Source of the DNA: Sphingopyxis sp. DBS4
GTDB lineage: Bacteria; Pseudomonadota; Alphaproteobacteria; Sphingomonadales; Sphingomonadaceae
Direction: 5' to 3'
DNA: 64,000 nucleotides
Assembly: GCF_024628865.1 (NCBI RefSeq)
Contig: NZ_CP102384.1
Location: 569,001-633,000, forward strand
Part shown: positions 8,793-17,592 of the stretch, one piece after another
Layout of the letters: each line of letters begins with the position of its first letter
Numbering within the stretch: the stretch's first letter is position 1
Made by a program: the position numbers and the translations under genes
Notes under the pieces: model-generated
Told to the model about the DNA's origin: nothing
The model's input: only the letters and a program-made list of their open reading frames with translations
The model's database searches: none

Positions 8793-10217
8793 ATGGTACA
8801 GACTCTTGTCGATACCGACGACGAACCGACGCTGCGCCCGCATCTGGGCCTGTGGCACCTGATCGCGGCAGGCGTCGGATCGACGATCGGCTCGGGGATT
8901 TTCGTCATCACCGGCACGGCGGCGGCGCAATATGCGGGGCCCGCCATTTCACTCTCCTTCCTTCTCGCCGCGGCGGTCTGCCTGTGCACCGCCTATTGCT
9001 ACGGCGAACTGGCGGGGCTGCTGCCCAAGTCCGGCGGGGCCTACAGCTATGCGCTCGCCAGTTCGGGGCCGCTGATCGGCTGGACGGTCGGCTGGTGCCT
9101 GGTGCTCGAATATCTGGTCGCCTGCTCGACGGTCGCGGTCGGCTGGTCGAGCTATTTCGTCGATCTGGTGGCGAGCGTCGGCGTGCCTGTTCCGCAATGG
9201 ATCGCGGCCGCCCCGATCAATTTCGATGCGGCAGGGCATCCGGTGGCGACCGGCGCGCTGTTCAACTTGCCCGCGGCGCTGATCGTCGGGCTGGTCACCG
9301 CGCTGCTGGTCGTCGGGATCAAGGAAACCAACCGCGCCAATATCGCGATGGTGGTCATCAAGGTGGGGGTGATCCTGCTGGTCGTCGCGTTCGGCGCCGC
9401 TTATGTCCGACCAGCGCATTTCATCCCCTATATTCCCGAAAACACCGGCCATTACGGCGAATTTGGGTGGAGCGGCGTGCTGCGCGGGTCGGCGGTGATC
9501 TTCTATGCTTTCCTCGGCTTCGACGGGGTCTCGACCAGCGCGCAGGAAAGCCGCAATCCGCAACGCGACATCGGCTGGGGGATCATCGGCGCGCTGGCGG
9601 TGTGCACGATCCTGTATGTCGCGATGGCGCTGGTGATGACCGGCATGGCCGATTATCGCACGCTGAACGTCGCCAACCCGGTGTCGGTCGCACTGGCGGC
9701 CGCGGGCGGCGATCTCGACTGGCTGCGCTCGCTGGTGAATGTCGGCGTCGTGATCGGCCTCGCTTCGGCGATCCTGATGGGGCTCTACGGCCAAAGCCGC
9801 ATCCTCTATGTGATGGCGCAGGACCGGATGGTGCCGCCCATCTTTGCCCGCATCTCGCCGCGATTCCGCACCCCGGTGCACGGCACGCTGATCGTCGGCT
9901 TCGCCTGCGCGCTGATCGCTGGATTGTTCCCGATCGACATATTGGGCGAACTGGTGTCGATCGGCTCGCTGCTTGCCTTCGCCTTCGTGTGCTGGAGCGT
10001 CCTCGTGCTGCGCCGACGCCTTCCCGACGCGCCGCGCCCGTTCCGGGTTCCGCTGTCGCCGCTGCTGCCGGTCATCGGCATATGCAGCACGCTCTATCTG
10101 ATGGTCAGCCTGCCCGAGGATACATGGATCCGGCTGCTGCTGTGGATGGCGCTGGGGACGGGCTTCTATCTCGCCTATTCGCGCCCCCGGCGGCGGACGG
10201 ACGGGGGAGGGAACTGA
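8793..10217 (+). CDS. APC-superfamily amino-acid permease, cationic amino-acid transporter type
   Basis: 474-residue inner-membrane permease with about 12 hydrophobic segments. The first segment carries the APC signature AGVGSTIGSGIFVITG (residues ~27-42), then GELAGLLPKSGGAYSYA and a later FYAFLGFDGVSTSAQESRNPQRDI motif characteristic of the CAT/YfnA-type permeases. These usually move basic or neutral amino acids with protons. The start ATG at 8793 leaves a 119-base gap after the TonB receptor, so it may share that transcript. A basic amino-acid substrate would fit the convergent HglS/aminotransferase genes of lysine-type catabolism, but sequence alone does not settle specificity. Confidence 0.88.
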   Translation: MVQTLVDTDDEPTLRPHLGLWHLIAAGVGSTIGSGIFVITGTAAAQYAGPAISLSFLLAAAVCLCTAYCYGELAGLLPKSGGAYSYALASSGPLIGWTVGWCLVLEYLVACSTVAVGWSSYFVDLVASVGVPVPQWIAAAPINFDAAGHPVATGALFNLPAALIVGLVTALLVVGIKETNRANIAMVVIKVGVILLVVAFGAAYVRPAHFIPYIPENTGHYGEFGWSGVLRGSAVIFYAFLGFDGVSTSAQESRNPQRDIGWGIIGALAVCTILYVAMALVMTGMADYRTLNVANPVSVALAAAGGDLDWLRSLVNVGVVIGLASAILMGLYGQSRILYVMAQDRMVPPIFARISPRFRTPVHGTLIVGFACALIAGLFPIDILGELVSIGSLLAFAFVCWSVLVLRRRLPDAPRPFRVPLSPLLPVIGICSTLYLMVSLPEDTWIRLLLWMALGTGFYLAYSRPRRRTDGGGN

Positions 10218-10219
10218 TC

Positions 10220-10247
10220 GGCGGACAGGAATGGGGGTCTGCCCGCC
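10220..10247. terminator. Stem-loop between convergent genes, possible bidirectional terminator
   Basis: GGCGGACAG (10220-10228) can pair with CTGCCCGCC (10239-10247), eight of nine positions, around a 10-base loop. It sits exactly between the 3' ends of the permease and the minus-strand aminotransferase. There is no T-tract, so termination would not be classical. Confidence 0.4.
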
Positions 10248-10257
10248 GAAACGCGGA

Positions 10258-11469
10258 TCAGGCGGCCTGTTTCGCCCAGCGCTCGCCCGCCAGTTCCAGT
10301 GTCGCCTCAAAGCGGGCCACCGCTTCGTCAGCTTCGGCTTCGCTGAGGTTCAGCGGCGGCAGAAGCCGCACGCAATTGTCGCCACCGCCCGCGACGAGCA
10401 GCAGTTTTTCGCGGGCCATCGCCATGAATTCGCGATTGTTGCCGGTCAGCTTGACGCCGATCAGCATCCCCTTGCCGCGCACGTCGACCACGAGCTCCGG
10501 GTGGCGCGCCGCCACGTCCTCCAGCCCCGCGCGAAGCCGCGCGGCGGCCGCCACCGTCTGGTCGAGGAAGCCCGGGGCGCTGATCAGGTCGAACGCCTCG
10601 TTCGCGACCGCCATGGCGAGCGGATTGCCGCCGAAGGTCGATCCGTGCGCGCCTGCGGTCATGCCGCTGGCCGCATCTTCGGTCGCGACGCAGGCGCCGA
10701 CGGGAAAGCCGCCGCCCAGCGCCTTGGCGATCGCCATGATATCGGGGGCGGCGTCGTCGAACCATTGATGCGCGAACAGCTTTCCGGTCCGGCCCATGCC
10801 CGATTGCACCTCGTCATGGATCAACAGCACGCCCGCTTCCGTGCAGGCGCGGCGGACCGTCTGCAGCCATTCGCCGGACAGCGCGCGCGCGCCGCCTTCG
10901 CCCTGCACCGGCTCGACGATGACGGCGGCGGTCGTCGGCGCGGCAATCGCCGCGAGCAGCGCGGGCAGGTCGTCGACCGAAAGCTGGATATGGCCCGGCA
11001 GGCGCGGGCCGAAGCCGTCGAGATAAGCGGCATTCCCCGATGCGTTCACCGCCGCATAGCTGCGCCCGTGGAACGATCCGCCAAAGCCGATGACGTCGAT
11101 CCGCTCCGGCCGGCCTTTGGCCGCGTGATATTTGCGCGCCATCTTCAGCGCGCATTCGATCGCCTCGGTTCCGCTGTTCGCGAAGAAGACGGTGTCGGCA
11201 AAGGTGGCGGCGATCAGCTTCTTCGCCAGTTCATCCTGACCGGGCACGCGAAAGACGTTCGAAATATGCCACAATTTTCCGGCTTGCCGCGTCAGCGCAT
11301 CGACCAGCCGCGGATGGGCGTGGCCCAGCGCGTTGGTCGCGATACCCGCCACACAGTCGAGAAAGCGGCGGCCGTCGTCGGCGACGATCCACGCACCCTC
11401 GCCATGGGTGAACACCGGCTCGGCGCGATTATAGACGGGCAGAAGGGGGGATATGGACATGGCTTTCAT
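10258..11469 (-). CDS. Class III aminotransferase, acetylornithine/succinylornithine (ArgD/AstC) type
   Basis: 403-residue PLP enzyme. It has VFFANSGTEAIECALKMAR (~94-112), SFHGR, VEPVQGEGG, HDEVQSGMGRTG with Asp219 contacting the PLP nitrogen, and MAIAKALGGGFPVG with the Schiff-base Lys249. ArgD/AstC proteins transaminate the omega-amino group of N2-acylornithine. The start at 11469 overlaps the TGA of the upstream dehydrogenase (ATGA), with GAGCAAGG as ribosome binding site; ATG 11460 is an alternative. Being coupled to a D-2-hydroxyglutarate dehydrogenase and HglS rather than to arginine biosynthesis genes suggests a catabolic role: succinylornithine in the AST pathway, N2-acyl-lysine or lysine 6-transamination, or 2-aminoadipate transamination. 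The sequence does not choose between these. Confidence 0.88.
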   Translation of the reverse strand: MKAMSISPLLPVYNRAEPVFTHGEGAWIVADDGRRFLDCVAGIATNALGHAHPRLVDALTRQAGKLWHISNVFRVPGQDELAKKLIAATFADTVFFANSGTEAIECALKMARKYHAAKGRPERIDVIGFGGSFHGRSYAAVNASGNAAYLDGFGPRLPGHIQLSVDDLPALLAAIAAPTTAAVIVEPVQGEGGARALSGEWLQTVRRACTEAGVLLIHDEVQSGMGRTGKLFAHQWFDDAAPDIMAIAKALGGGFPVGACVATEDAASGMTAGAHGSTFGGNPLAMAVANEAFDLISAPGFLDQTVAAAARLRAGLEDVAARHPELVVDVRGKGMLIGVKLTGNNREFMAMAREKLLLVAGGGDNCVRLLPPLNLSEAEADEAVARFEATLELAGERWAKQAA

Positions 11470-12866
11470 CCTTGCTCAAGAATTGCATTCGGGGCGGAAA
11501 ATTGATCGGTGATCCGGGTCGAAAGCGTCTGGATCGAAGTGGGAACCAGCCGCCGGTAATGATCGATGTTGCGCGGGCCGACGCCGTGCTCGGCGCTGAA
11601 GCTGCCGCCGTAATGGCGCACGACGATGTCGAAAACGCACGTCCGCACCGCTTCGGCCAGGCCCGTGGGTGCGGCGCCCAGCTGATGCGGCCAGACCAGG
11701 TTGAAGTGCAGCCCGCCGTCCCCGATATGGCCGAAATCATGGACCGCGAGGTCGGGCCAGCGCGCGGCGACCTCGGTCAGCAGATGCGCGCGGCATGCCA
11801 TGATGTCGCCGCGCCGCACGGCGATGTCGCACGCGATGACGCTGCCCCGGCTGCGAATGCCCTCGGTAATGGCGTGGCGGACGGCCCAGTGCCGTCCCCC
11901 GCTGTCGACCACCGCGTCGATAACAGGCCCCTCCTCCTGCAGGAAGGGCGCGCACCATTCCGCCAGCGCGGTTTCGAGCGTCGCCGTATCGCACACCGCA
12001 TTTCCGGACAGTTCGAGCATCGCGACATAGCCGGGCTGGGCATGCGGGAAAGGGGATGCGAGACCAGGGACATGATCCAGCGCGGCCTGGACGGCCGCCA
12101 TCGACATCCCCTCGAACGCCGTCAGCAGCGTCCCGAAGTGGCTTTCCGCCGACAGGAGCAGATCGACCGCAGATCGCGCGTCGGCCAGCGCCAGCATCGC
12201 GGTCACCTGATGCCGGGGCAGGGGGGTGAGCGCGATCGTCGCGCCGGTGACGATCCCCGTCGTTCCGCCCGCGCCGATGAACATCTGTTTGAGGTCGAGG
12301 GCGCTGTTGTCCTTCCACAGCGGGCTTCCCAATTGCACGATCTCGCCATCGTTCAGCACCACCTCGATCGCGCGAACGTGCCGGCGCATGTCGCCGTGGA
12401 GCAGCAAGCGCGCGCCACCGGTATTGGTCGCGATCATGCCGCCGATCGACGGGTCGGCCCCCAGGTCGATGGGCAGGAACAGGCCGTGGTCGCGTGCCGC
12501 CGCGTTGAGTGCCGAGAGACGGACACCCGCACCGACGGTCGCGGTCCGGTTCGCCGCATCGATCTCGATCGCGCCGCCGAGCCCGTCGGTCAGGATCACG
12601 ACCTGCGATCCGCTGTCGTCGGCGCAGCCTCCGCCGGACAGGCCCGTGCCCGCGCCGCGCGGCACCGCGACCGCGCTGAAGTCTCCGCACAATCGTAGCG
12701 CGTCGGCGACGAGCGCGGCCGTGGCCGGACGCACGGCGCACAAGGGCCGGCCGAACGCGCCGCGGCCATCGCGGGCGAGGCCGGCCAGGTCGGGCGGATC
12801 GACGATCACATGCTTCGGACCGAGAAGGGCGGTCAGTGCGGCGATCAACGGCTCCATGCGGATCAC
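11466..12866 (-). CDS. FAD-linked oxidase, probable D-2-hydroxyglutarate dehydrogenase
   Basis: 466 residues of the GlcD/D-lactate dehydrogenase-type flavoprotein family. The PCMH FAD-binding domain is N-terminal (PRGAGTGLSGG, DLGADPSIGGMIATNTGG, LKQMFIGAGGTTGIVTGATI); the C-terminal domain has HDFGHIGDGGLHFN and FSAEHGVGPRN, the usual metal/substrate residues. Predicted reaction: D-2-hydroxyglutarate to 2-oxoglutarate with electrons passed to a flavoprotein acceptor or quinone. The start is the GTG at 12866, which overlaps the stop of the HglS-like gene; ATG 12857 is possible. HglS produces D-2-hydroxyglutarate in the P. putida D-lysine route, so the coupling of the two genes is the best argument for this substrate over glycolate or D-lactate. 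Confidence 0.82.
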   Translation of the reverse strand: MIRMEPLIAALTALLGPKHVIVDPPDLAGLARDGRGAFGRPLCAVRPATAALVADALRLCGDFSAVAVPRGAGTGLSGGGCADDSGSQVVILTDGLGGAIEIDAANRTATVGAGVRLSALNAAARDHGLFLPIDLGADPSIGGMIATNTGGARLLLHGDMRRHVRAIEVVLNDGEIVQLGSPLWKDNSALDLKQMFIGAGGTTGIVTGATIALTPLPRHQVTAMLALADARSAVDLLLSAESHFGTLLTAFEGMSMAAVQAALDHVPGLASPFPHAQPGYVAMLELSGNAVCDTATLETALAEWCAPFLQEEGPVIDAVVDSGGRHWAVRHAITEGIRSRGSVIACDIAVRRGDIMACRAHLLTEVAARWPDLAVHDFGHIGDGGLHFNLVWPHQLGAAPTGLAEAVRTCVFDIVVRHYGGSFSAEHGVGPRNIDHYRRLVPTSIQTLSTRITDQFSAPNAILEQG

Positions 12867-13897
12867 GCCGCCGCCCGCGTCACGGCGAAGATGCCGGTGG
12901 CGTTGCCGCTATCGAACGCCAGATCGATCCGGCCGGTGGCGGGGTCGATGTCGCGGGTGATGAATTCATAGAAGGATCCGGGCACCACGCGCTCGACGAT
13001 CGCGCCATCGTCGTCGCGAAAGCGCCGCGATACCGGGTCCGCCCGGAAGGCCGTTTGATGGACGCGTCCTGACGCGGAATGTTCCACCGCCTCCTTCACC
13101 GGATAGCCCTGCTGCCGGAGCTGCCCTGCCAGCGCGCCGACATCCGCGACGCGGCTCGTCGCATGATTGAAGGCGTTGCCCTCGGTTGCAATCCACGCCG
13201 CCTCGGACGAGCCGGCGCGCAGAATGTCATAATCCGCGAGGTGCGGAATATCGTGGGTGCGCGAAAAGGCCCCCACGATCGCGGGGAGCAGTTCGCCGGC
13301 CTGTTGGCGCGTCAGCCAGCCCTGCTGGCCCAGAAGGTCGAGCAACGCCCGCGACAGCGGCGACAGCGGGTCGTGGCTCGACCCGAACACCCGGTTCGCG
13401 GCATCGACGAAGACGGCGTCGAATTGGTCGACGTGCAATTCGCTGACGAAGAACTGCGGCACCGCGTCGGGGAGGTCGCGATGCCGGAATGCGCGGCCGG
13501 TCATCCGGAGCCGGGGCAGGGGGTAATCGGCCGCTGCCTCATAGCCCAGCGGGAGGAGAATGCGGGCAAAGGCATCGATGCCGCCGGGCAACGCGCCGGT
13601 TCCGCGGCCGGGAAAGCGGATCGTGCGAAGCGCGCCATGGTCGAGCCATTGCGCCGATCCCTCCGCAGCCTGCTCCTCGATCCAGCGGCGCGCCGTCGGC
13701 ACCCGGTCATAGAGGTCGGAAAACAGAAGGATATTGAGCGTCATCGCCAGCATTGCGGCCGATATGCGGCCATCGGCCCTGGACCAGTCCACCGCCGCCG
13801 GGACGGCGATCCGATCGAGCGCGCGCGCGGCCCGATCGGGGCCGACGATAGCCGCCAGCATCTCTTCCAAATGGTGCGGCCTGATCTGGTTCGTCAT
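12863..13897 (-). CDS. hglS: DUF1338 / HglS-like 2-oxoadipate dioxygenase/decarboxylase
   Basis: 344 residues. The ATG at 13897 with GAGG upstream is chosen over an in-frame ATG 60 bases earlier. The conserved HglS metal triad is visible as His87 (DHGALRT), His245 (AFNHATSR) and Glu311 (FYEFI), along with RIRFPG-like and VSELHVD stretches typical of the family. HglS is a non-haem Fe(II) enzyme that turns 2-oxoadipate into D-2-hydroxyglutarate and CO2 during lysine catabolism. The very next gene, overlapping by 4 bases, is a D-2-hydroxyglutarate dehydrogenase, and an aminotransferase follows, giving a coherent 2-aminoadipate to 2-oxoglutarate path. Upstream lysine enzymes such as DpkA and AmaA are not in the window. 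Confidence 0.85.
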   Translation of the reverse strand: MTNQIRPHHLEEMLAAIVGPDRAARALDRIAVPAAVDWSRADGRISAAMLAMTLNILLFSDLYDRVPTARRWIEEQAAEGSAQWLDHGALRTIRFPGRGTGALPGGIDAFARILLPLGYEAAADYPLPRLRMTGRAFRHRDLPDAVPQFFVSELHVDQFDAVFVDAANRVFGSSHDPLSPLSRALLDLLGQQGWLTRQQAGELLPAIVGAFSRTHDIPHLADYDILRAGSSEAAWIATEGNAFNHATSRVADVGALAGQLRQQGYPVKEAVEHSASGRVHQTAFRADPVSRRFRDDDGAIVERVVPGSFYEFITRDIDPATGRIDLAFDSGNATGIFAVTRAAA

Positions 13898-14056
13898 GGG
13901 TGCCTCGCCGATTGTGGTGCGCCCCCGATGCGGCGCAATCGGGCGAAATTCCATCAATCGATCCGCAGCTATTCATTCGCAGCCGGAATGTAGGTTTCCT
14001 TGCTGTCCCTTGGACACGGCCGCCGGTCGCCCGCCGTTATCTGCTACTGAGCCGCC

Positions 14057-14935
14057 TCAGGACGGCGCGCCGCGGCTGCGGCCGGGGCGGACAAAGCCGG
14101 TGAATTCATCATAGAGCGTGCTGACCTGCTCCAGCCGGCGCTCGACGTCATGTCCGCCGCTCTTGCCGACCACATCGTTGATCAGCAGGTTGAGCAGCGC
14201 CACCATCGGCACCGACGAATGCCAGAACAGCGCGCCGTCGGCGTCGGCGGTCAAGGTATGGGCGGTCAGGCGCGGCGCCCAGTCGCACAGCGTGTCGGTG
14301 ATGATGATCAGCGGAATATCGGCCTCGACCGCCTTTTCGGCCAGTTGTCGCGACTGGTTCGAATAGCGGCGTATGTCGATGATGATCAGGCAGCGGCCCT
14401 TGGGACGCTCGAGCAGAAGATTGGCGAAATGCCCCGAAGAGCCGTCGATCAGTTCGATGCCGGGGCGGACATATTGCAGATTATGCGCCAGCAGCGCCGC
14501 AATTCCCCGTTCGGTCTGGAAACCGACGATCTGGACGCGTTCGGCGGCCGCGATCAGCGCCACCGCATCCTTCCAGACCTTGTTCTGGGACCGTTCGTAC
14601 ACCGCGACCATCAGTTCGATTTCGCGCTCCAGCGTCTTGCGGCGCTTGTCGCTGTCGCTGAAGTCGGACAGAAATTCCTGGAATTCATTTCCTTGCAGCC
14701 AGGGCAGGTTCGCGGAGCTGCGCAATTGCTCCTTCAACTCCCGGAAATGCTGGAAACCCAGCATCCGGCAAAAGCGCCCCACCGTCACCGCGCTGACGCC
14801 GAGGCGATTGGCGATCGAGGCGGCGGTCTCGAACGGAATGAGGTCGCGATTGTTGAGCAGAAAGAGCGCAATCTGGCGCTCCGCCGCGGTATAAGTCTCG
14901 TTTTCCGCTTCCAGGCGCTCGAAAATGTCCGGCAT
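14057..14935 (-). CDS. MurR/RpiR-family transcriptional regulator
   Basis: 292 residues: an N-terminal RpiR HTH (residues ~1-80; TAAERQIALFLLNN, IANRLGVSAVTVGRFCRMLGF) and a C-terminal SIS domain (~125-265; RVQIVGFQTERGIAALLAHNL, IIIDIRRYSNQSRQLAEKA, IIITDTLCDWAP). SIS domains usually bind phosphosugars, but RpiR proteins are also found beside amino-acid catabolic genes. It lies between astD (upstream on the same strand) and the hglS operon (159 bases downstream), so it plausibly controls one or both. I could not define a convincing operator. Confidence 0.9.
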   Translation of the reverse strand: MPDIFERLEAENETYTAAERQIALFLLNNRDLIPFETAASIANRLGVSAVTVGRFCRMLGFQHFRELKEQLRSSANLPWLQGNEFQEFLSDFSDSDKRRKTLEREIELMVAVYERSQNKVWKDAVALIAAAERVQIVGFQTERGIAALLAHNLQYVRPGIELIDGSSGHFANLLLERPKGRCLIIIDIRRYSNQSRQLAEKAVEADIPLIIITDTLCDWAPRLTAHTLTADADGALFWHSSVPMVALLNLLINDVVGKSGGHDVERRLEQVSTLYDEFTGFVRPGRSRGAPS

Positions 14936-15021
14936 TCCGCTCTCTATTGGAACATTGCTATCGCGATTTCATAAATCTGACGTCATCGAGAAGCAAGCAA
15001 TCCGCGGGCGGGCAAACGGCG

Positions 15022-16452
15022 CTACGCTGCGGGGCCGGGCTCCAGAAAGGGCGAAAGGTCGGGTTGCCCGGGCTGGAGCGACGCGGCCTCGGCGCTCGCC
15101 ACCGGATAGGCGCAATAATCGGCAGCATACCAAGCGCTGGGGCGATGGTTGCCCGACGCCCCGGAGCCGCCGAAGGGCAGGTTCGACGCGGCGCCGTTCG
15201 TCGGCCGGTTGCGGTTGACCACCCCCGCGCGCGAGCGGGCGAGGAAGCGATTCCACAGGCCGTCGTCGGCGCTGAGCAGCGACGCCGACAGGCCATAGGC
15301 GGTGTCGTTCGCCGCCGCGATCGCGGCATCGAAGTCGGGCACGCGCAGCACTTGCAGAACGGGGCCGAAAATCTCTTCATCGTCGCGCCGCGCCGCGCTC
15401 ATGTCGACGATCGTCGGGGCCCGGAAAGCCCGGCCCGGCAGCGCGTCCCGGGTGCCGGTGAGGACCCGGCCGCCCTGCGCCGCGAGCCGATCGATTGCCC
15501 GATCGACCGACGCCGCGGCCTCGGCCGAGATCAGCGAGCCCATGAAAGGTTGCGGGTCGGCGTCCCAGCGGCCGATCCGCAGCCGTTCGGCAAGCGCGAC
15601 GGCGGCATCGACGATCGCGCGGCCGTCGTCGTTGTCGGGGACGATCAGCCGCCGCGCGCACGAGCAGCGCTGCCCCGCGGTCAGGAAAGCGGATTGGGCG
15701 ATGGTCTCCGCCGCGACGTCGGCATCGCCGTCCCACGCGATCAGCGGATTGTTGCCGCCCAGTTCGAGCGCGAGCAGAAAGCCCGCGCGCGCCGCGAAGT
15801 GCTGCTGGAAATGCAGGCCCGCGCGTGCGGAGCCGGTGAACAGCAGCCCGTCGATCGCGCAATCGATCAGTGCCGCGCCGGTTTCGCGCCCGCCCTGCAC
15901 CAGTTCGAGAACGCCCGGCGGCAGCCCGGCATCGCGCCACAGCCCGACCAGCATCTCGCCCACCGCCGGCGTCAGCTCGGACGGCTTGAAGACGATGCAA
16001 TTGCCGGCGAGCAGGGCGGGGATGATGTGCCCGCTCGGCAGATGCGCCGGAAAGTTGAACGGGCCCAATATGGCGAGCACGCCATGCGGACGATGCCGGA
16101 GCGCGCTTTGCCCAAAGGGGGTGGGCGACAGCCGTTCGCCCGCGCGCTCGGCCTGTGCCGCGATCGAGAGATCGACCTTGCCGGCGATGCCTGCCGCCTC
16201 GGTCTTCGTCTCCCACAATGGCTTGCCGGTTTCGCGGGAAATCAGCGCGGCGATTTCGTCGGCGCGTTCGCGCGCGAGCGTGGCGAAACGCTTCGCCACG
16301 GCAATCCGCGCATCGAGCGGGGTTTCCGCCCAGCCGGGCTGCGCCGCACGGCAGCGGTGAACGGCGGCGGCGCAGGCGGCGGCTTCGTCGGCGGGGCCTT
16401 CCCACACCAGGCTGTCGTCGGCCGGGCAGGTGGAGCGGAACGAAACGCTCAT
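15022..16452 (-). CDS. astD: N-succinylglutamate 5-semialdehyde dehydrogenase (AstD)
   Basis: 476-residue aldehyde dehydrogenase. The ATG at 16452 has AAGGAG eight bases upstream, better than the ATG at 16470. NAD-binding GPFNFPAHLPSG and FKPSE (Lys156), the general base Glu230 in ALELGGNNP, and the nucleophile Cys263 in AGQRCSC are all present. LVQGGRETG, RPTNGAASNLPFGGSGASGN and WYAADYCAYPVAS are AstD hallmarks. AstD makes N-succinylglutamate in the AST arginine pathway, whose astA and astB lie at 57-59 kb. Its position beside hglS and the AstC-like aminotransferase raises the possibility that it also, or instead, oxidises 2-aminoadipate semialdehyde or its N-acyl form. It is divergent from a LysR gene that probably regulates it. 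Confidence 0.9.
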   Translation of the reverse strand: MSVSFRSTCPADDSLVWEGPADEAAACAAAVHRCRAAQPGWAETPLDARIAVAKRFATLARERADEIAALISRETGKPLWETKTEAAGIAGKVDLSIAAQAERAGERLSPTPFGQSALRHRPHGVLAILGPFNFPAHLPSGHIIPALLAGNCIVFKPSELTPAVGEMLVGLWRDAGLPPGVLELVQGGRETGAALIDCAIDGLLFTGSARAGLHFQQHFAARAGFLLALELGGNNPLIAWDGDADVAAETIAQSAFLTAGQRCSCARRLIVPDNDDGRAIVDAAVALAERLRIGRWDADPQPFMGSLISAEAAASVDRAIDRLAAQGGRVLTGTRDALPGRAFRAPTIVDMSAARRDDEEIFGPVLQVLRVPDFDAAIAAANDTAYGLSASLLSADDGLWNRFLARSRAGVVNRNRPTNGAASNLPFGGSGASGNHRPSAWYAADYCAYPVASAEAASLQPGQPDLSPFLEPGPAA

Positions 16453-16545
16453 GATTGCACTCCTTATCAATATCTGTCACATTTCTTACGTAGATGCCGC
16501 GCGATCTTCCAACGAGATTGCGGCAATTGCTTATGAGGAAATGGA

Positions 16546-17457
16546 ATGAACGACCTGCGCCGCCGCCTGCTGCCGCCCGTCGGCGTGCTGCAGAGCTTCG
16601 TGATCGCCGCGCGTCACGAAAGCGTATCGCTGGCGGCCCGCGAAACCGGCCTGACGCAGAGCGCCGTCAGTCGCCAGATCGCGCAGTTGGAGGAGATTGT
16701 CGGGCAGGCGCTGTTCCACCGGGCGGGGCGGCGCATCGTGCTGACCGAAGCGGGCGCGGCCTATGCCGAAGCGATCGGCCCCGCGATCGACGCAATCCGC
16801 CGCGCGACCGGCGAGGCGATGGCGAAACGCCGCGACGGCGAGTTCACCATCGCCACGCTGCCCAGCTTCGGCATGCGCTGGCTGGCGCCGCGCCTGCCGC
16901 AATTGACCAGCGCTCATCCCGAAATGGTGGTCAATATGGCCGCGCGGTCGGAGCCGTTCGAACTGGCGGCGAGCGGATTCGACGCCGCGATCCATTATGG
17001 CCGGCCCGATTGGGAAAATGTCGCGCACGACCTGCTGTTTCCCGAGGAATCGGTGCCGGTCTGCGCGCCGGCTTTTCTGGCCGACCATGATATCGCCGGC
17101 GCGGCGGACCTGATCGGCTGCCCGCTGCTCGGCCAGTCGCTGCGCCAGAGCGCCTGGGAGGAGTGGTTTGCATTGAACGGCGTGACGGGGCCGGTGAAAC
17201 TGTCGGGCCGGTTCGATCATTTCATGATGCTCGCGCAGGCGGCAGTATCGGGCGGCGGCGTGGCGATGATGCCGCGCTTCCTCGTCGCGCAGGAGCTGGC
17301 GAGCGGCGCGCTTGTCGTTCCGGTCGACCGGCCGTTGCAGAGCCGATTGGCCTATTATCTCGTCTATCCGCACGACCGGCTCGGCTATCCGCGATTCCGC
17401 CTGCTGCGCGATTGGATCGTGGCGGAAGCGGCCCGGACGCGGTCGGAATCGGCCTGA
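16546..17457 (+). CDS. LysR-family transcriptional regulator (GcvA-like)
   Basis: 303 residues: HTH at ~13-72 (LQSFVIAARHESVSLAARETGLTQ split as usual, then SAVSRQIAQLEEIVGQALFHRAGRR) and the PBP2 effector domain from ~95 (FTIATLPSFGMRWLAPRLPQ, WPASGFDAAIHYG-type segment, SGGGVAMMPRFLV). The GMRWLAPRL signature places it near GcvA. GAGGAA precedes the ATG. The 93-base gap shared with the divergent astD should hold its operator. Likely an activator of astD and perhaps of the downstream racemase. Confidence 0.9.
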   Translation: MNDLRRRLLPPVGVLQSFVIAARHESVSLAARETGLTQSAVSRQIAQLEEIVGQALFHRAGRRIVLTEAGAAYAEAIGPAIDAIRRATGEAMAKRRDGEFTIATLPSFGMRWLAPRLPQLTSAHPEMVVNMAARSEPFELAASGFDAAIHYGRPDWENVAHDLLFPEESVPVCAPAFLADHDIAGAADLIGCPLLGQSLRQSAWEEWFALNGVTGPVKLSGRFDHFMMLAQAAVSGGGVAMMPRFLVAQELASGALVVPVDRPLQSRLAYYLVYPHDRLGYPRFRLLRDWIVAEAARTRSESA

Positions 17458-17512
17458 GCGCGGCGGGTCGGGTGACAGTGGGGCGATGGTCAGGTATGTT
17501 ATATATTTTACA

Positions 17513-17541
17513 TTGACAAATAATTGAACATTTGATGTCAT
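17513..17541 (+). promoter_or_regulatory. Putative promoter of the DgcA-like racemase gene
   Basis: TTGACA (17513-17518), a perfect -35 box, is followed after 17 bases by TGTCAT (17536-17541, 4 of 6 matches to TATAAT), in a markedly AT-rich stretch about 50 bases before the gene. Confidence 0.5.
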
Positions 17542-17592
17542 TAGTGGCCGGTGCAATGCCCGGTTCGATAGACGGTCGCTACAGGAACGCCG

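Noticed and set aside
13898..14056. Possible lysine riboswitch or leader upstream of hglS
   Set aside because: Only 159 bases, with no recognisable aptamer core; normal spacing between two genes.
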